Shown here: positions 8,385-16,581 of the stretch, piece after piece
Layout: every line of letters starts with the position of its first letter
How positions within the stretch are numbered: position 1 is the stretch's first letter
Made by a program: the position numbers and the translations under genes
Assembly (NCBI GenBank): GCA_910579705.1
Contig: CAJTUI010000002.1
Location: forward strand, 114,664-178,663
DNA length: 64,000 nt
DNA from: an uncultured Christensenella sp.
GTDB lineage: Bacteria; Bacillota; Clostridia; Christensenellales; Borkfalkiaceae
Direction: 5' to 3'
The notes under the pieces: model-generated
Databases searched by the model: none
The model's input: only the letters and a program-made list of their open reading frames with translations
Told to the model about the DNA's origin: nothing

Positions 8385-10103
8385 TTATTTTCCCAGAGCC
8401 TGCTCCACTTCGTAATCGAGAAGGGGCATTCCCTCGTAAGTCTTTTCACTGAGATTCCCCGTAAAGTTAAACGTAATTTCGCCCTCGCGGTCGAGAATAA
8501 CCGTCATAGGACATATGTTTTTACCGCCGAGCTTTGCAAACAGGCTGTCGTTCAAGTCGTCGTGCACAAACGTAAGTCCCCAGTCGCTCCAACCCAAACC
8601 GTCAATTCTTTTCTGTATCGAATTGTCGCTGGCGCCGTTGTTTATATGAACTACCACAACGTTGACCCGCTCGCCGTAATCCTGTTTGATTTTATTGAAA
8701 TCGGGCAGTTCGGCTATGCAGGGATCGCAGAGCGTATACCAGAAATTTATTACCGTAACCGCGTCCTTGCCGGTCAGATCCGAAAGGCCTACGCTTTCTA
8801 TTATGCTGCCGTTTTCGTCCTTGCCGCCCGCAGTGTCGTACACGGTGTCGAACGTGAAGTCGGGGCATATATCGCCGACCGAATAAATACCGTCTGAAAG
8901 CCCGCCGCCCTGCTCTTTATAAATAAAATTATAATAGACAAGCGCACTTACAAGCACGGCGATAGCCGCGGCCCACGCGCCGAACTGTAACCAGAACGCG
9001 CGCCGCTTTATCCGTTTCTCGACGGTGAGGCGGGGTTTTTCCTCGGTTGCGGGCTGCTCAATATTTTCGGGCATAACCGCCGTAACCGTCGCATTGCCCG
9101 AACCTGCGGGAACCGCCGCGTCCGCGCCGCCTGCGGCCAGAGCCGCCAATACGGGCGCTTGCGCCTCTTCCTCTTCGCTTTCATTAAGCCCTACCGTAAG
9201 ACCGGCAAGCACAAGCTTACTGCCCTTCCAGCTTATCGCCTGAGTGGGGCACACGGGGATACAGTCGCCGCAGTTAATACATTCGTGATCGCCGACGTGC
9301 TTTATATCCATTTTACAGGTCTGAATGCACAGTCCGCAGTCCACGCACTTGCGCTTGTCCAGTTTCACGCCGAGCAACGCTATTTTATTGAAAAAACCGT
9401 AAATAGCGCCGAGCGGGCAGAAGAAACGGCAGAAACAGCGGTAAATGAAGATACAGGCTATTATAAATCCGACCAGCAGCGCAAACTTCCAGGTAAACAG
9501 ATAGCCGAGCTGGTCGAAATATCCCGCGTTTGAAGGGTGAGTCAGAAGTCCGCCCGCGCCGCCGAACGTGCCCGCGGGACAGATGTATTTACAGAACGCG
9601 GGTATGCCGTGGTAAATGAGCGGTATCGCTATTACAAGCACTACAAGCAAGACGTATTTGAGATAGGAAAGCAGCCTTGTATAGCGGCTTTTTTTGAGCT
9701 TGGGCGTCTTTATCTTATAGAGCAGTTCCTGTCCCAGTCCTACTGGACAGAAAAAGCCGCAAATCGTCCTCGCGCAAATCAGCCCGAAAAGACCGAGTAT
9801 TCCGAGTATGTAGTAAGGAACCGTTGTGTCGGAATTTGCTAGCGAGTCCTGCAACGCGCCGAGCGGGCACGCGCCGACCGCGCCGGGGCAGGAATAGCAG
9901 TTCAGGCCGGGAACGCACAAATTCTTCGTTCCGCCAGACCCTCCCGACGCGAGATTGCCGGTGTAAATTTTACCGTCGATAAAGCCTTTCAGGTTGGCGT
10001 TTGTAAGTAAAGCCGCGTATACCTGTATGAGTCTGCGCTTTGTGGGCGCGTGGTTCTTGAACCACAATCCGACTTTTTTAAAGAAATTTTTAACCTTAAC
10101 CAA
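8385..10103 (-). CDS. Polyferredoxin (NapH-like) fused to exported TlpA domain
   Basis: 572-residue membrane electron-transfer protein. Residues about 60-130 carry a Cys-rich segment (LNCYSCPGAVGACP, ICGFFCPVG) typical of NapH/MauN-type 4Fe-4S membrane proteins. Membrane segments lie around 97-115, 145-165 and 205-225. Two ferredoxin-type clusters follow: C253/256/259/263 and C275/278/281/285. After an Ala-rich linker comes a further TM segment (about 370-395), then a TlpA/thioredoxin domain with FWYTLCDPC (Cys459/Cys462). The topology suggests cytoplasmic Fe-S clusters feeding electrons across the membrane to an extracellular dithiol. The start overlaps the end of the upstream gene by 8 bp, so the two are translationally coupled. 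The fusion is clear; the electron donor and final substrate are unknown. Confidence 0.85.
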   Translation of the reverse strand: MVKVKNFFKKVGLWFKNHAPTKRRLIQVYAALLTNANLKGFIDGKIYTGNLASGGSGGTKNLCVPGLNCYSCPGAVGACPLGALQDSLANSDTTVPYYILGILGLFGLICARTICGFFCPVGLGQELLYKIKTPKLKKSRYTRLLSYLKYVLLVVLVIAIPLIYHGIPAFCKYICPAGTFGGAGGLLTHPSNAGYFDQLGYLFTWKFALLVGFIIACIFIYRCFCRFFCPLGAIYGFFNKIALLGVKLDKRKCVDCGLCIQTCKMDIKHVGDHECINCGDCIPVCPTQAISWKGSKLVLAGLTVGLNESEEEEAQAPVLAALAAGGADAAVPAGSGNATVTAVMPENIEQPATEEKPRLTVEKRIKRRAFWLQFGAWAAAIAVLVSALVYYNFIYKEQGGGLSDGIYSVGDICPDFTFDTVYDTAGGKDENGSIIESVGLSDLTGKDAVTVINFWYTLCDPCIAELPDFNKIKQDYGERVNVVVVHINNGASDNSIQKRIDGLGWSDWGLTFVHDDLNDSLFAKLGGKNICPMTVILDREGEITFNFTGNLSEKTYEGMPLLDYEVEQALGK

Positions 10104-10929
10104 GACCGATACACTCCGAACAGATATTTGCCGCTTTTATGAGGATATGTTTCATATTGTTAAGACCTACCTCGTCAAACAGGGCGGAGCCTAATATTAT
10201 GAAGGTCACGGCAAGACAGCCGAAACCTATCCTGAACCAGAAAAGAGTTTTCTCGCTGTGTAAAATTGCGTAAAGTCGGCCGTGAGCGGGCGCATTCAAA
10301 GGATTGCCCGCGGCAAGCTTTCTTGCGCGTTCCAGCTGGCGCTTTGCAGACTTGCCCTCGTAGAAGGTAATGCCGCAAGCCGTTATGAAAGTGAGCGTTA
10401 CCCACGGGAACACGTTTTTAACCATATTCAGCATTTCGTGCGTTACGTCTTCCTTGGGGAAGTTTGAAGGTATCGCAAGATACACAACGGTATAGACAAA
10501 CCCCGCAAACCCGAGCGCCGCGCAACAAATCCACAGAATGTTTAAAAGCTTTTGCTCGCGCTTGATGTACGCAAGGTTGTCGTTAAGCTCCTCTCCCACC
10601 GTTGCGGGGATACGCTTTTTCAGCCTTGCAAGCGCGTAACGCGGGTCCTTATACGCCGTTTTCTTAGGCGAAACGGGAAACACTTCCCAGATAACGAACC
10701 CTGCCGCGATAAGTATTATCCAAAGCCAGAACGCGGGCGAAACGCGCGAAAAGCGCGCAAACATATCCGACTGGGCGAATATGAATTTCCCGCCAGAGGA
10801 CTTGCCCGTGAAATAAGCTTCCAGCACCTGCCAAAGGCACAGGGCGCCGAATATTACGGTCATAACGCCTATCGTACTGCCTACGGCAAGGCGCACCGTT
10901 TTTCGCGTTTTTTCGTTGACATTATTCAT
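10096..10929 (-). CDS. Membrane protein with C-terminal CxxC tail (CD1871A-like end)
   Basis: 277 residues with about four hydrophobic segments (IGVMTVIFGALCLW, PAFWLWIILIAAGFVIW, LLNILWICCAALGFAGFVY and a final one near GCLAVTFIILGSALF). It ends in AANICSECIGLG. That ending, directly after a TM segment, closely resembles the short CD1871A family of CxxC proteins found beside polyferredoxin/thioredoxin genes (recalled family knowledge). Here it is the tail of a much longer protein. It is the first gene of the redox pair. The ATG lies only 7 nt from a TATAAT box, with no Shine-Dalgarno sequence, so the mRNA is probably leaderless. Role: partner of the downstream electron conduit (inferred). 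Confidence 0.7.
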   Translation of the reverse strand: MNNVNEKTRKTVRLAVGSTIGVMTVIFGALCLWQVLEAYFTGKSSGGKFIFAQSDMFARFSRVSPAFWLWIILIAAGFVIWEVFPVSPKKTAYKDPRYALARLKKRIPATVGEELNDNLAYIKREQKLLNILWICCAALGFAGFVYTVVYLAIPSNFPKEDVTHEMLNMVKNVFPWVTLTFITACGITFYEGKSAKRQLERARKLAAGNPLNAPAHGRLYAILHSEKTLFWFRIGFGCLAVTFIILGSALFDEVGLNNMKHILIKAANICSECIGLG

Positions 10930-10935
10930 ATTATC

Positions 10936-10964
10936 ATTATAACCTTTTATAAGCTTTCAGTCAA
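10936..10964 (-). promoter_or_regulatory. Promoter of redox pair, leaderless start
   Basis: On the minus strand TTGACT (10964-10959), 17-bp spacer, TATAAT (10941-10936). Only six bases separate the -10 box from the ATG at 10929, which puts the transcription start at or next to the start codon. Confidence 0.65.
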
Positions 10965-10992
10965 GTATTTTATCATTTTGGAAGTACTTGAC
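10960..10992. promoter_or_regulatory. Dyad spanning both divergent -35 boxes
   Basis: GTCAAGTA (10960-10967) and TACTTGAC (10985-10992) are exact reverse complements. Each arm overlaps the -35 box of one of the two divergent promoters. This could be an operator for joint control, or simply reflect two similar -35 regions. Confidence 0.4.
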
Positions 10993-11016
10993 AAACTTTC
11001 CAATATGGTTTATAAA
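10988..11016 (+). promoter_or_regulatory. Promoter of the cysteine desulfidase gene
   Basis: TTGACA (10988-10993), 17-bp spacer, TATAAA (11011-11016), 20 bp before the ATG; a GGAG ribosome site follows. Confidence 0.7.
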
Positions 11017-11036
11017 TAGAAGTACGGAGTTTATTT

Positions 11037-12311
11037 ATGAACGATAAATTGTACAAAGGATACCTCAGCATACTGGGCGAAGAACTTCTCCCCGCAATGG
11101 GCTGTACGGAACCCATTTCCGTTGCGTACGCGGCCGCGCTTGCAAGACAGACCCTCGGCGCAATGCCGGAACGCGTGGAAATAAGCGTAAGCGGGAATAT
11201 TTTAAAGAACGTTAAAAGCGTGATAGTGCCCAACACGGGCGGCCTGAAAGGAGTTTCGGCCGCGGCCGCGGCGGGAATAGCCGCGGGCGACGCGTCCAGA
11301 AAATTGCAGGTGCTGGAAGGCATTACCGGCGACGACAGAAAAAAAATAGAAACCTTTCTCCGCACGGCGCAATTTTGCGTAAAACACGCCGACACGGGCT
11401 GTGTGTTCGACATAGGAATTAAGGTTTTTCGCGGCGGACAGAGCGCGTTCGTGCGCATAGAGGGCCACCACACGAACGTTGTGGACATAACCAAAGACGG
11501 AAAAAAACTGGAATGCCGCAAAGAGATTTGTCCCGAATGTAAGCTTACGGACAGAAGTATATTGAACGTTAAAGACATAATAGACTTTGTCGACGGCGTA
11601 GACATAAACGACATCGAGGAGCTTATATCCAGACAGATAGATTACAACCTTGCGATTGCCGAAGAAGGACTTAAAAACGACTACGGCGCGCGCGTGGGCA
11701 AGGTGCTGTTATCGGCATTCGGCGACAGCGTGCACAACCGCGCGAAAGCCACTGCGGCGGCCGGGTCGGACGCGAGAATGAACGGCTGCTCCCTGCCCGT
11801 AGTAATCGTTTCGGGCAGCGGCAATCAGGGTATGACCGCCTCTCTGCCCGTAGTGGTTTACGCGAAACATCTGGGGGTAACGCGCGAAAAGACCTTGCGC
11901 GCCGTCGCGCTTTCAGACCTTATCACAGTGCACCTTAAAACGGGTATCGGCCGACTTTCCGCCTACTGCGGCGCGGTCAGCGCGGGTGCTGGCGCGGGCG
12001 CGGGGATAAGTTACCTCTACGGCGGCGGTTACGAAGAAGTAGCGCACACGGTAGTAAACGCGCTTGCGATTGACAGCGGGCTTATCTGCGACGGAGCAAA
12101 GTCCAGTTGCGCCGCGAAGATTGCCTCCGCCGTTGACGCGGGGCTTACGGGTATGGAAATGTACAAGTACGGAAGTCAGTTCTACGGCGGCGACGGAATA
12201 CTCGAAAGCGGGGTAGAAAAGACGATAGACAACGTGGGCGACCTTGCGCGCATAGGTATGAAGGAAACCGACGAAGAAATTATACGGCTTATGATAAAAA
12301 ATCTCGGATAA
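11037..12311 (+). CDS. cyuA: L-cysteine desulfidase (CyuA / UPF0597 family)
   Basis: Iron-sulfur enzyme family (related to the serine dehydratase alpha fold) that splits L-cysteine into pyruvate, ammonia and sulfide. The 424-residue product has the family opening ELLPAMGCTEPISVAYA with the conserved Cys23. It also has SVIVPNTGG, the Gly-rich SGSGNQGMTASLPV loop and the late Cys pair CDGAKSSC expected for cluster binding. Length matches the family. It is monocistronic with its own consensus promoter and terminator, and divergent from the membrane redox pair, which ties thiol and sulfide metabolism to that pair by position. Alternative: other amino-acid specificity within UPF0597. Confidence 0.88.
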   Translation: MNDKLYKGYLSILGEELLPAMGCTEPISVAYAAALARQTLGAMPERVEISVSGNILKNVKSVIVPNTGGLKGVSAAAAAGIAAGDASRKLQVLEGITGDDRKKIETFLRTAQFCVKHADTGCVFDIGIKVFRGGQSAFVRIEGHHTNVVDITKDGKKLECRKEICPECKLTDRSILNVKDIIDFVDGVDINDIEELISRQIDYNLAIAEEGLKNDYGARVGKVLLSAFGDSVHNRAKATAAAGSDARMNGCSLPVVIVSGSGNQGMTASLPVVVYAKHLGVTREKTLRAVALSDLITVHLKTGIGRLSAYCGAVSAGAGAGAGISYLYGGGYEEVAHTVVNALAIDSGLICDGAKSSCAAKIASAVDAGLTGMEMYKYGSQFYGGDGILESGVEKTIDNVGDLARIGMKETDEEIIRLMIKNLG

Positions 12312-12346
12312 AAAAAAGGGACGGTGAGAAACCGTCCCTTTTTTAA
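12311..12346. terminator. Bidirectional terminator
   Basis: Stem AAAGGGACGGT / ACCGTCCCTTT with a GAGAA loop, poly-A on one side and poly-T on the other, between two convergent genes. Confidence 0.9.
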
Positions 12347-12585
12347 CTTAGCCATAAATACATAAGTAACCCGACAACCCCCACGGAAGCAAGAAAAATG
12401 AGAAAAAACGGCAATATGGCCGCGAACGCGCCGCGCACCATCTGTCGATATTCCTTTCGGTCAACCTTCCTCTTCTCGCGTTTCCCGTTCTTCCTCGAAG
12501 GGTCGTACCACCTGAACCCCTCCACGTTCATATTGGCGAAGGTGGTTTCGGTGTCGAGGTCGTCCCTGTCACTCTTCCGTGACAT
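12343..12585 (-). CDS. Small basic membrane protein, unknown
   Basis: 80 residues. The N-terminal two thirds are charged and hydrophilic (EGFRWYDPSRKNGKREKRKV), followed by one long hydrophobic C-terminal segment (GAFAAILPFFLIFLASVGVV). GGAGG lies upstream of the ATG. The start overlaps the 3' end of oppF by 17 bp, so it is the last gene of the opp operon and translationally coupled. No family recognised. Confidence 0.75.
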   Translation of the reverse strand: MSRKSDRDDLDTETTFANMNVEGFRWYDPSRKNGKREKRKVDRKEYRQMVRGAFAAILPFFLIFLASVGVVGLLMYLWLS

Positions 12586-14218
12586 CTTTTACCTCCGCGG
12601 GCTTTTTAGCGGCAGCGCTCTTTGTCCCTGCCGTCGCGGGCTTTTTAGCGGTAGTACTCTTCGTCGCCGTGCCCGCGGGTTTCTTGGCGGTAGCGCTCTT
12701 CGTCCCCGTAGTGGCGGGTTTCTTGGCGGTAGCGCTCTTTGTCCCTGTCGGTGCGGGTTTCTTGGCGCCCGACGACGTTGTTTTTGTCGCGCCGCCGGTA
12801 GTGGGCTTTTTCGTTCCCGTCGCCGCGGGTTTCTTAGCGGGAGCGCTCTTCGTTGCCTCCGCCACGGGGGTTTCAGTCAACGTATCTTCGGTAGCGCTTT
12901 CCTCAACCGCGGGTTTTTCGGCCGCAGGCTCCTCTTTTTGAGGCTCTACCGCGGGGATTGGCTCCGCCGCCGCGGCGGTCACGCTTTCCTCTGTCTGAGC
13001 GCCTTGGGCTACAATCTCCGCCTCGGTTACGGCCGCGACCTGCTCGGCAACTGCGCCGGGCGCGGGGGTCTGCTCGGCCGCTATATCGGCCGCCTGCCCG
13101 TGTGTAACCTCCGCCGCGGACTTGTCCTTGACGAACTTCTCCGTCAAAGTTTTCCAGAAATTCTTTTTAGCGTGCTCCGCCTTCTCCGCGTCAATCCTGC
13201 ACTGCTCCTCATACCGCTCTTCAAGCTCTTTCTTCTCTTCGTCGGTAACATAGAGATGGCAGGCGCAGAAATGCCCCGGCTCCACTTCCTTATACGGCGG
13301 AGCTATTTTCGAGCAAATCTCCATACAGCTTTCGCACCTTGTGTGGAACTTGCAGCCGCTGGGCGGATTTACGGGCGAAGGTATGTCGCCCTTTAAAATA
13401 ATCCTGTTCATCTTCACGTGCGGATTGGGCACGGGAACTGCCGAAAACAGCGCTTTGGTATAGGGGTGCAGCGTGTTTTCGAAAATGCTGTCCTTACTGC
13501 CGTACTCGACCATACTGCCGAGATACATAACGCCCACTTCGTCCGAAATGTGCTTTACGACGGAAAGGTCGTGCGAGATGAATATATAGGTCAGACCGAG
13601 GGTTTTCCTCAGTTCTATGAGCATATTGATAATCTGCGCCTGTATGGACACGTCAAGCGCGGAAACGGGCTCGTCGCAGATAACGAGTTCGGGTTTGAGC
13701 GCAAGCGCGCGCGCGATACAAATTCTCTGGCGTTGGCCGCCCGAGAACTCGTGCGGGTAACGTTCGAAATAGTGCGGCTGTAACCCGCACATTTTCATAA
13801 CGTCCATAATATAGTCGTGATATTCGCTCTTGGACACCAGCTTATGCTGTTTCACCGCCTCGCCTATAATCTCGCCGACGGTAAGACGGGGCGAAAGGCT
13901 GGCGTAAGGGTCCTGAAATATCATCTGCATATCGGGCCGAAGTTTATCGAACTCGCGGTTTTTGAGCGAGGTCACTTCCCGTCCCTTGAAATACACTTCG
14001 CCGCTAGTAACGTCGTACAGCCTTAAAAGCGTTCTGCCCATCGTGGTTTTTCCGCAGCCGCTTTCGCCGACTATGCCGAGCGTTTTGCCCTTTTCCAGCC
14101 TGAACGAAACGCCGTCCACGGCCTTCAAAAATTTAGTGGGCCTGCCGAAAAAGGTCGTGTCGACGGTAAAGTATTTACAAAGGTTTTTTACTTCGAGAAA
14201 AGCTTGCGTGTCAGCCAT
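12569..14218 (-). CDS. oppF: Oligopeptide ABC transporter ATPase OppF with Lys/Ala/Pro tail
   Basis: ATP-binding subunit of the peptide importer. Walker A GESGCGKTT is at residues 51-59, signature FSGGQRQR near 158-165 and Walker B LVICDEP near 178-184. The OppF/DppF C-terminal Cys-rich motif (GCKFHTRCESCMEIC, then HFCACHL) ends near residue 321. The family normally stops close to here. This protein continues for about 220 residues: an acidic/Ala-rich spacer, then repeated TGTKSATAKKPA-like units resembling histone H1 or AlgP tails. The start has a GGAG site and overlaps oppD by 8 bp. Confidence 0.93.
   Translation of the reverse strand: MADTQAFLEVKNLCKYFTVDTTFFGRPTKFLKAVDGVSFRLEKGKTLGIVGESGCGKTTMGRTLLRLYDVTSGEVYFKGREVTSLKNREFDKLRPDMQMIFQDPYASLSPRLTVGEIIGEAVKQHKLVSKSEYHDYIMDVMKMCGLQPHYFERYPHEFSGGQRQRICIARALALKPELVICDEPVSALDVSIQAQIINMLIELRKTLGLTYIFISHDLSVVKHISDEVGVMYLGSMVEYGSKDSIFENTLHPYTKALFSAVPVPNPHVKMNRIILKGDIPSPVNPPSGCKFHTRCESCMEICSKIAPPYKEVEPGHFCACHLYVTDEEKKELEERYEEQCRIDAEKAEHAKKNFWKTLTEKFVKDKSAAEVTHGQAADIAAEQTPAPGAVAEQVAAVTEAEIVAQGAQTEESVTAAAAEPIPAVEPQKEEPAAEKPAVEESATEDTLTETPVAEATKSAPAKKPAATGTKKPTTGGATKTTSSGAKKPAPTGTKSATAKKPATTGTKSATAKKPAGTATKSTTAKKPATAGTKSAAAKKPAEVKDVTEE
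12597..12857 (-). repeat. Coding tandem repeats in the OppF tail
   Basis: Degenerate tandem units encoding (A/T)KKPA-(A/T)-TGTK-SA. They are visible on the plus strand as recurring TTCTTGGCGGTAGCGCTCTT-like segments. Such repeats may vary in copy number. Confidence 0.7.
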
Positions 14219-15515
14219 TTTTCTCCTCCGCGTCCTTTTCGTATAAATAACAGGAAACGCTGTGCGTGTCCGTAATCTTTATAAGTTCGGGATATTCGCC
14301 CGAGCACTTCTGCATACATTTCTCGCACCTGTCGCGGAAATAGCAGTAATCGGGCATATTTATGGGGTTGGGGACAAAGCCGGGGATACAGTACAGCTCG
14401 TCAACGTTCTTGTCGACGGCGGGCTTGCTCTTCTGCAAACCTATGGTATAGGGGTGCATAGGCCTGTCGAAAATGTCTTCGGCCGTGCCCATCTCTATGA
14501 CCTTGCCCGCGTACATTACGACGACGTAGTCCGCCATCTCCGCAACCACGCCCAAATCGTGCGTGATAAGCATTATAGAGCCGTTAATCTTGCCCTTGAT
14601 GTCCCTGAGAAGGTCGAGTATCTGCGCCTGAATGGTAACGTCCAGCGCGGTGGTGGGCTCGTCCGCGACGATAAGTTTGGGATTGCACAAAAGCGCAATC
14701 GCAATCATAACCCTCTGGCGCATACCGCCCGAAAGCTCGTGCGGGTATTTCTTGTAAACGCCCTCGGGGTCGGCAATGCCGACAAGCTGTAACATTTCTA
14801 TACTTCTGGCCTTTACCTGCTCTTTGGAGATGCCCTCAATATGAAGTCTGCCCACTTCGTCAAGCTGGTTGCCTATCGTGAAAACGGGGTTGAGCGAGGT
14901 CATAGGCTCCTGAAAAATCATAGCTATTTCCCTGCCGCGGATAGAGCGCATTGCGTCCATAGGCATTTTCGCTATGTCCACAACCTGCGTTTCCATTTCG
15001 TACATATTTCCGCCGAGCGCGTTTTTACGGATAAGCGGCTTGCCTTTCTCGTCAAGCTTTACTCGTTCCTGCCCGTCCTCGCCGATTTCCGTTTCATACA
15101 CGGGTATCTTCCTGCCGCGCGAATCGCGCTTAAACATATCGGCGCGGAACCTTATAGAGCCGTTTACTATCTGTCCGCTGGGCGCCTGAACGAGCTGCAT
15201 AAGCGAAAGCGAAGTTACGCTTTTGCCGCAACCGCTTTCGCCGACGACGCCGACGGTCGAGCCTGCGGGAACGGAGAACGTTACGCCGTTAACGGCCTTG
15301 ACCGTGCCCGCGTCCGAGAAGAAATAGGTGTGTAGATTTTCGAACTCGACAATGTTTCTGTCGTCCTTCATCTCCGTTACGAACTCTTCCGCGCGAACCT
15401 TGCGTTTCTTCTGTTTTTCGAAACGCGCAATCGCCTTGGAATTTTCCTTTGCAATACGGCGGGATTCCGAACGCGATATATAATGCTTTTTTAAATCATT
15501 CTTCTTGTCCGCCAT
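14211..15515 (-). CDS. oppD: Oligopeptide ABC transporter ATPase OppD
   Basis: Second ATPase of the peptide importer, 434 residues. A basic N-terminal extension (about 50 residues, KKRKVRAEEF) precedes the ABC domain. Walker A GESGCGKSV is near 92-100, Q-loop MIFQEPMTSLNP near 199-210, signature LSGGMRQRV and Walker B LIVADEPTTALD follow, then the Cys-rich C-terminal motif CYFRDRCEKCMQKC. Between the Walker A strand region and the Q-loop there is an insertion of about 50 charged residues (roughly 125-178, RDSRGRKIPVYETEIGEDGQ) not usual for OppD. GAGGT precedes the ATG; oppC ends 3 bp upstream. Confidence 0.95.
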   Translation of the reverse strand: MADKKNDLKKHYISRSESRRIAKENSKAIARFEKQKKRKVRAEEFVTEMKDDRNIVEFENLHTYFFSDAGTVKAVNGVTFSVPAGSTVGVVGESGCGKSVTSLSLMQLVQAPSGQIVNGSIRFRADMFKRDSRGRKIPVYETEIGEDGQERVKLDEKGKPLIRKNALGGNMYEMETQVVDIAKMPMDAMRSIRGREIAMIFQEPMTSLNPVFTIGNQLDEVGRLHIEGISKEQVKARSIEMLQLVGIADPEGVYKKYPHELSGGMRQRVMIAIALLCNPKLIVADEPTTALDVTIQAQILDLLRDIKGKINGSIMLITHDLGVVAEMADYVVVMYAGKVIEMGTAEDIFDRPMHPYTIGLQKSKPAVDKNVDELYCIPGFVPNPINMPDYCYFRDRCEKCMQKCSGEYPELIKITDTHSVSCYLYEKDAEEKNG

Positions 15516-15518
15516 ATT

Positions 15519-16571
15519 TTACCTCTTCATTTTGGGGTCGAACGCGTCGCGAAGACCGTCGCCTACGAAGTTGAAAGCCAGTATAGCCAGAGTTATGCAC
15601 ACGCCCGCGCCGAGCCAGAGGTTGGGATAGAACTCCCTGTAACGTGACTGCGCCGCAAGCTGGATTATGTTGCCCCAGGTAGCCGTTCCGAGCGGCGCGC
15701 CAAGGCCGAGATAGCCGAGGGTCGCCTCCATAAGTATTACGCTGCCCAGACCCATAGTCATAGAAACGACGAGCTGGGGGATAATATTGGGCAGAAGGTG
15801 CTTGAATATCTTTTTACCCGTAGAAAGGCCGGAGCACTTTGCGGCAAGCATAAACTCCTGCTCCCTCAACGACAGTATCTGGCCGCGGACGAGTCGGGCG
15901 ATGCCCGCCCAGCCTATCAGCGTTATAAACACCATCATAAAGTATAGTTTGGCTATGCTTGTTATGTTACTGAATATCGCCGAAAGTATAAGCATAATCG
16001 GCAGCGTGGGAATACAGCTCAAAACGTCGACTATACGCATTATCAGCTGGTCGACCCATTTGCCGAAATATCCCGCAAGTCCGCCCATTATTACGCCGAT
16101 CAGCGTTTCCAACAGAACGACTATGAAACCGATGGTAAGCGAAACCCTGCCGCCGTACATAAGCCTTGTAAGTACGTCGTTGCCCTCGTTATCGATACCC
16201 AGCCAGTGGCTTGCCGAGGGGCCTTGAAGTATGCCGTAAGGCAGTTTGCCTACGTCCTCCGTGCCGCTGTAACCGTAATAGGTTTCACCGTCGGGGCCGA
16301 CGAACTCGATTGTATTGGGCGTAAACACTACGCTGGGAGTGCTGTAATCCTTGGCCGTTCCGCCGTCCGCGCGCCAGGGCGAAAACAGCGGGCCGATAAA
16401 CGAAAACGCAAAGAGAAACAGTATTATCGCAAGCCCTATAACAGACAGTTTGGAGCGGAAAAAGCGCTTTGCAACCGTCATACCCGGCGACAGCACCTTT
16501 ACGCGATCGGTAAGGTTTTCGCCGTGGAGATTATCGTTGAAATTTTCTTTTTCGATTTTTTCTTCTTCCAT
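15519..16571 (-). CDS. oppC: Oligopeptide ABC transporter permease OppC
   Basis: Inner-membrane permease of the peptide importer, 350 residues. A hydrophilic N-terminus is followed by TM1 (LSVIGLAIILFLFAFSFIG). A large extracytoplasmic loop comes next (about residues 68-125) carrying the OppC landmark SHWLGIDNEGNDVLTRLMYG, then further TM segments. The EAA-type loop AAKCSGLSTGKKIFKHLLPN contacts the ATPases. The loop before the landmark is longer than usual. AGGGGCG precedes the ATG; 10 bp separate it from oppB. Confidence 0.95.
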   Translation of the reverse strand: MEEEKIEKENFNDNLHGENLTDRVKVLSPGMTVAKRFFRSKLSVIGLAIILFLFAFSFIGPLFSPWRADGGTAKDYSTPSVVFTPNTIEFVGPDGETYYGYSGTEDVGKLPYGILQGPSASHWLGIDNEGNDVLTRLMYGGRVSLTIGFIVVLLETLIGVIMGGLAGYFGKWVDQLIMRIVDVLSCIPTLPIMLILSAIFSNITSIAKLYFMMVFITLIGWAGIARLVRGQILSLREQEFMLAAKCSGLSTGKKIFKHLLPNIIPQLVVSMTMGLGSVILMEATLGYLGLGAPLGTATWGNIIQLAAQSRYREFYPNLWLGAGVCITLAILAFNFVGDGLRDAFDPKMKR

Positions 16572-16581
16572 ATCGCCCCTC

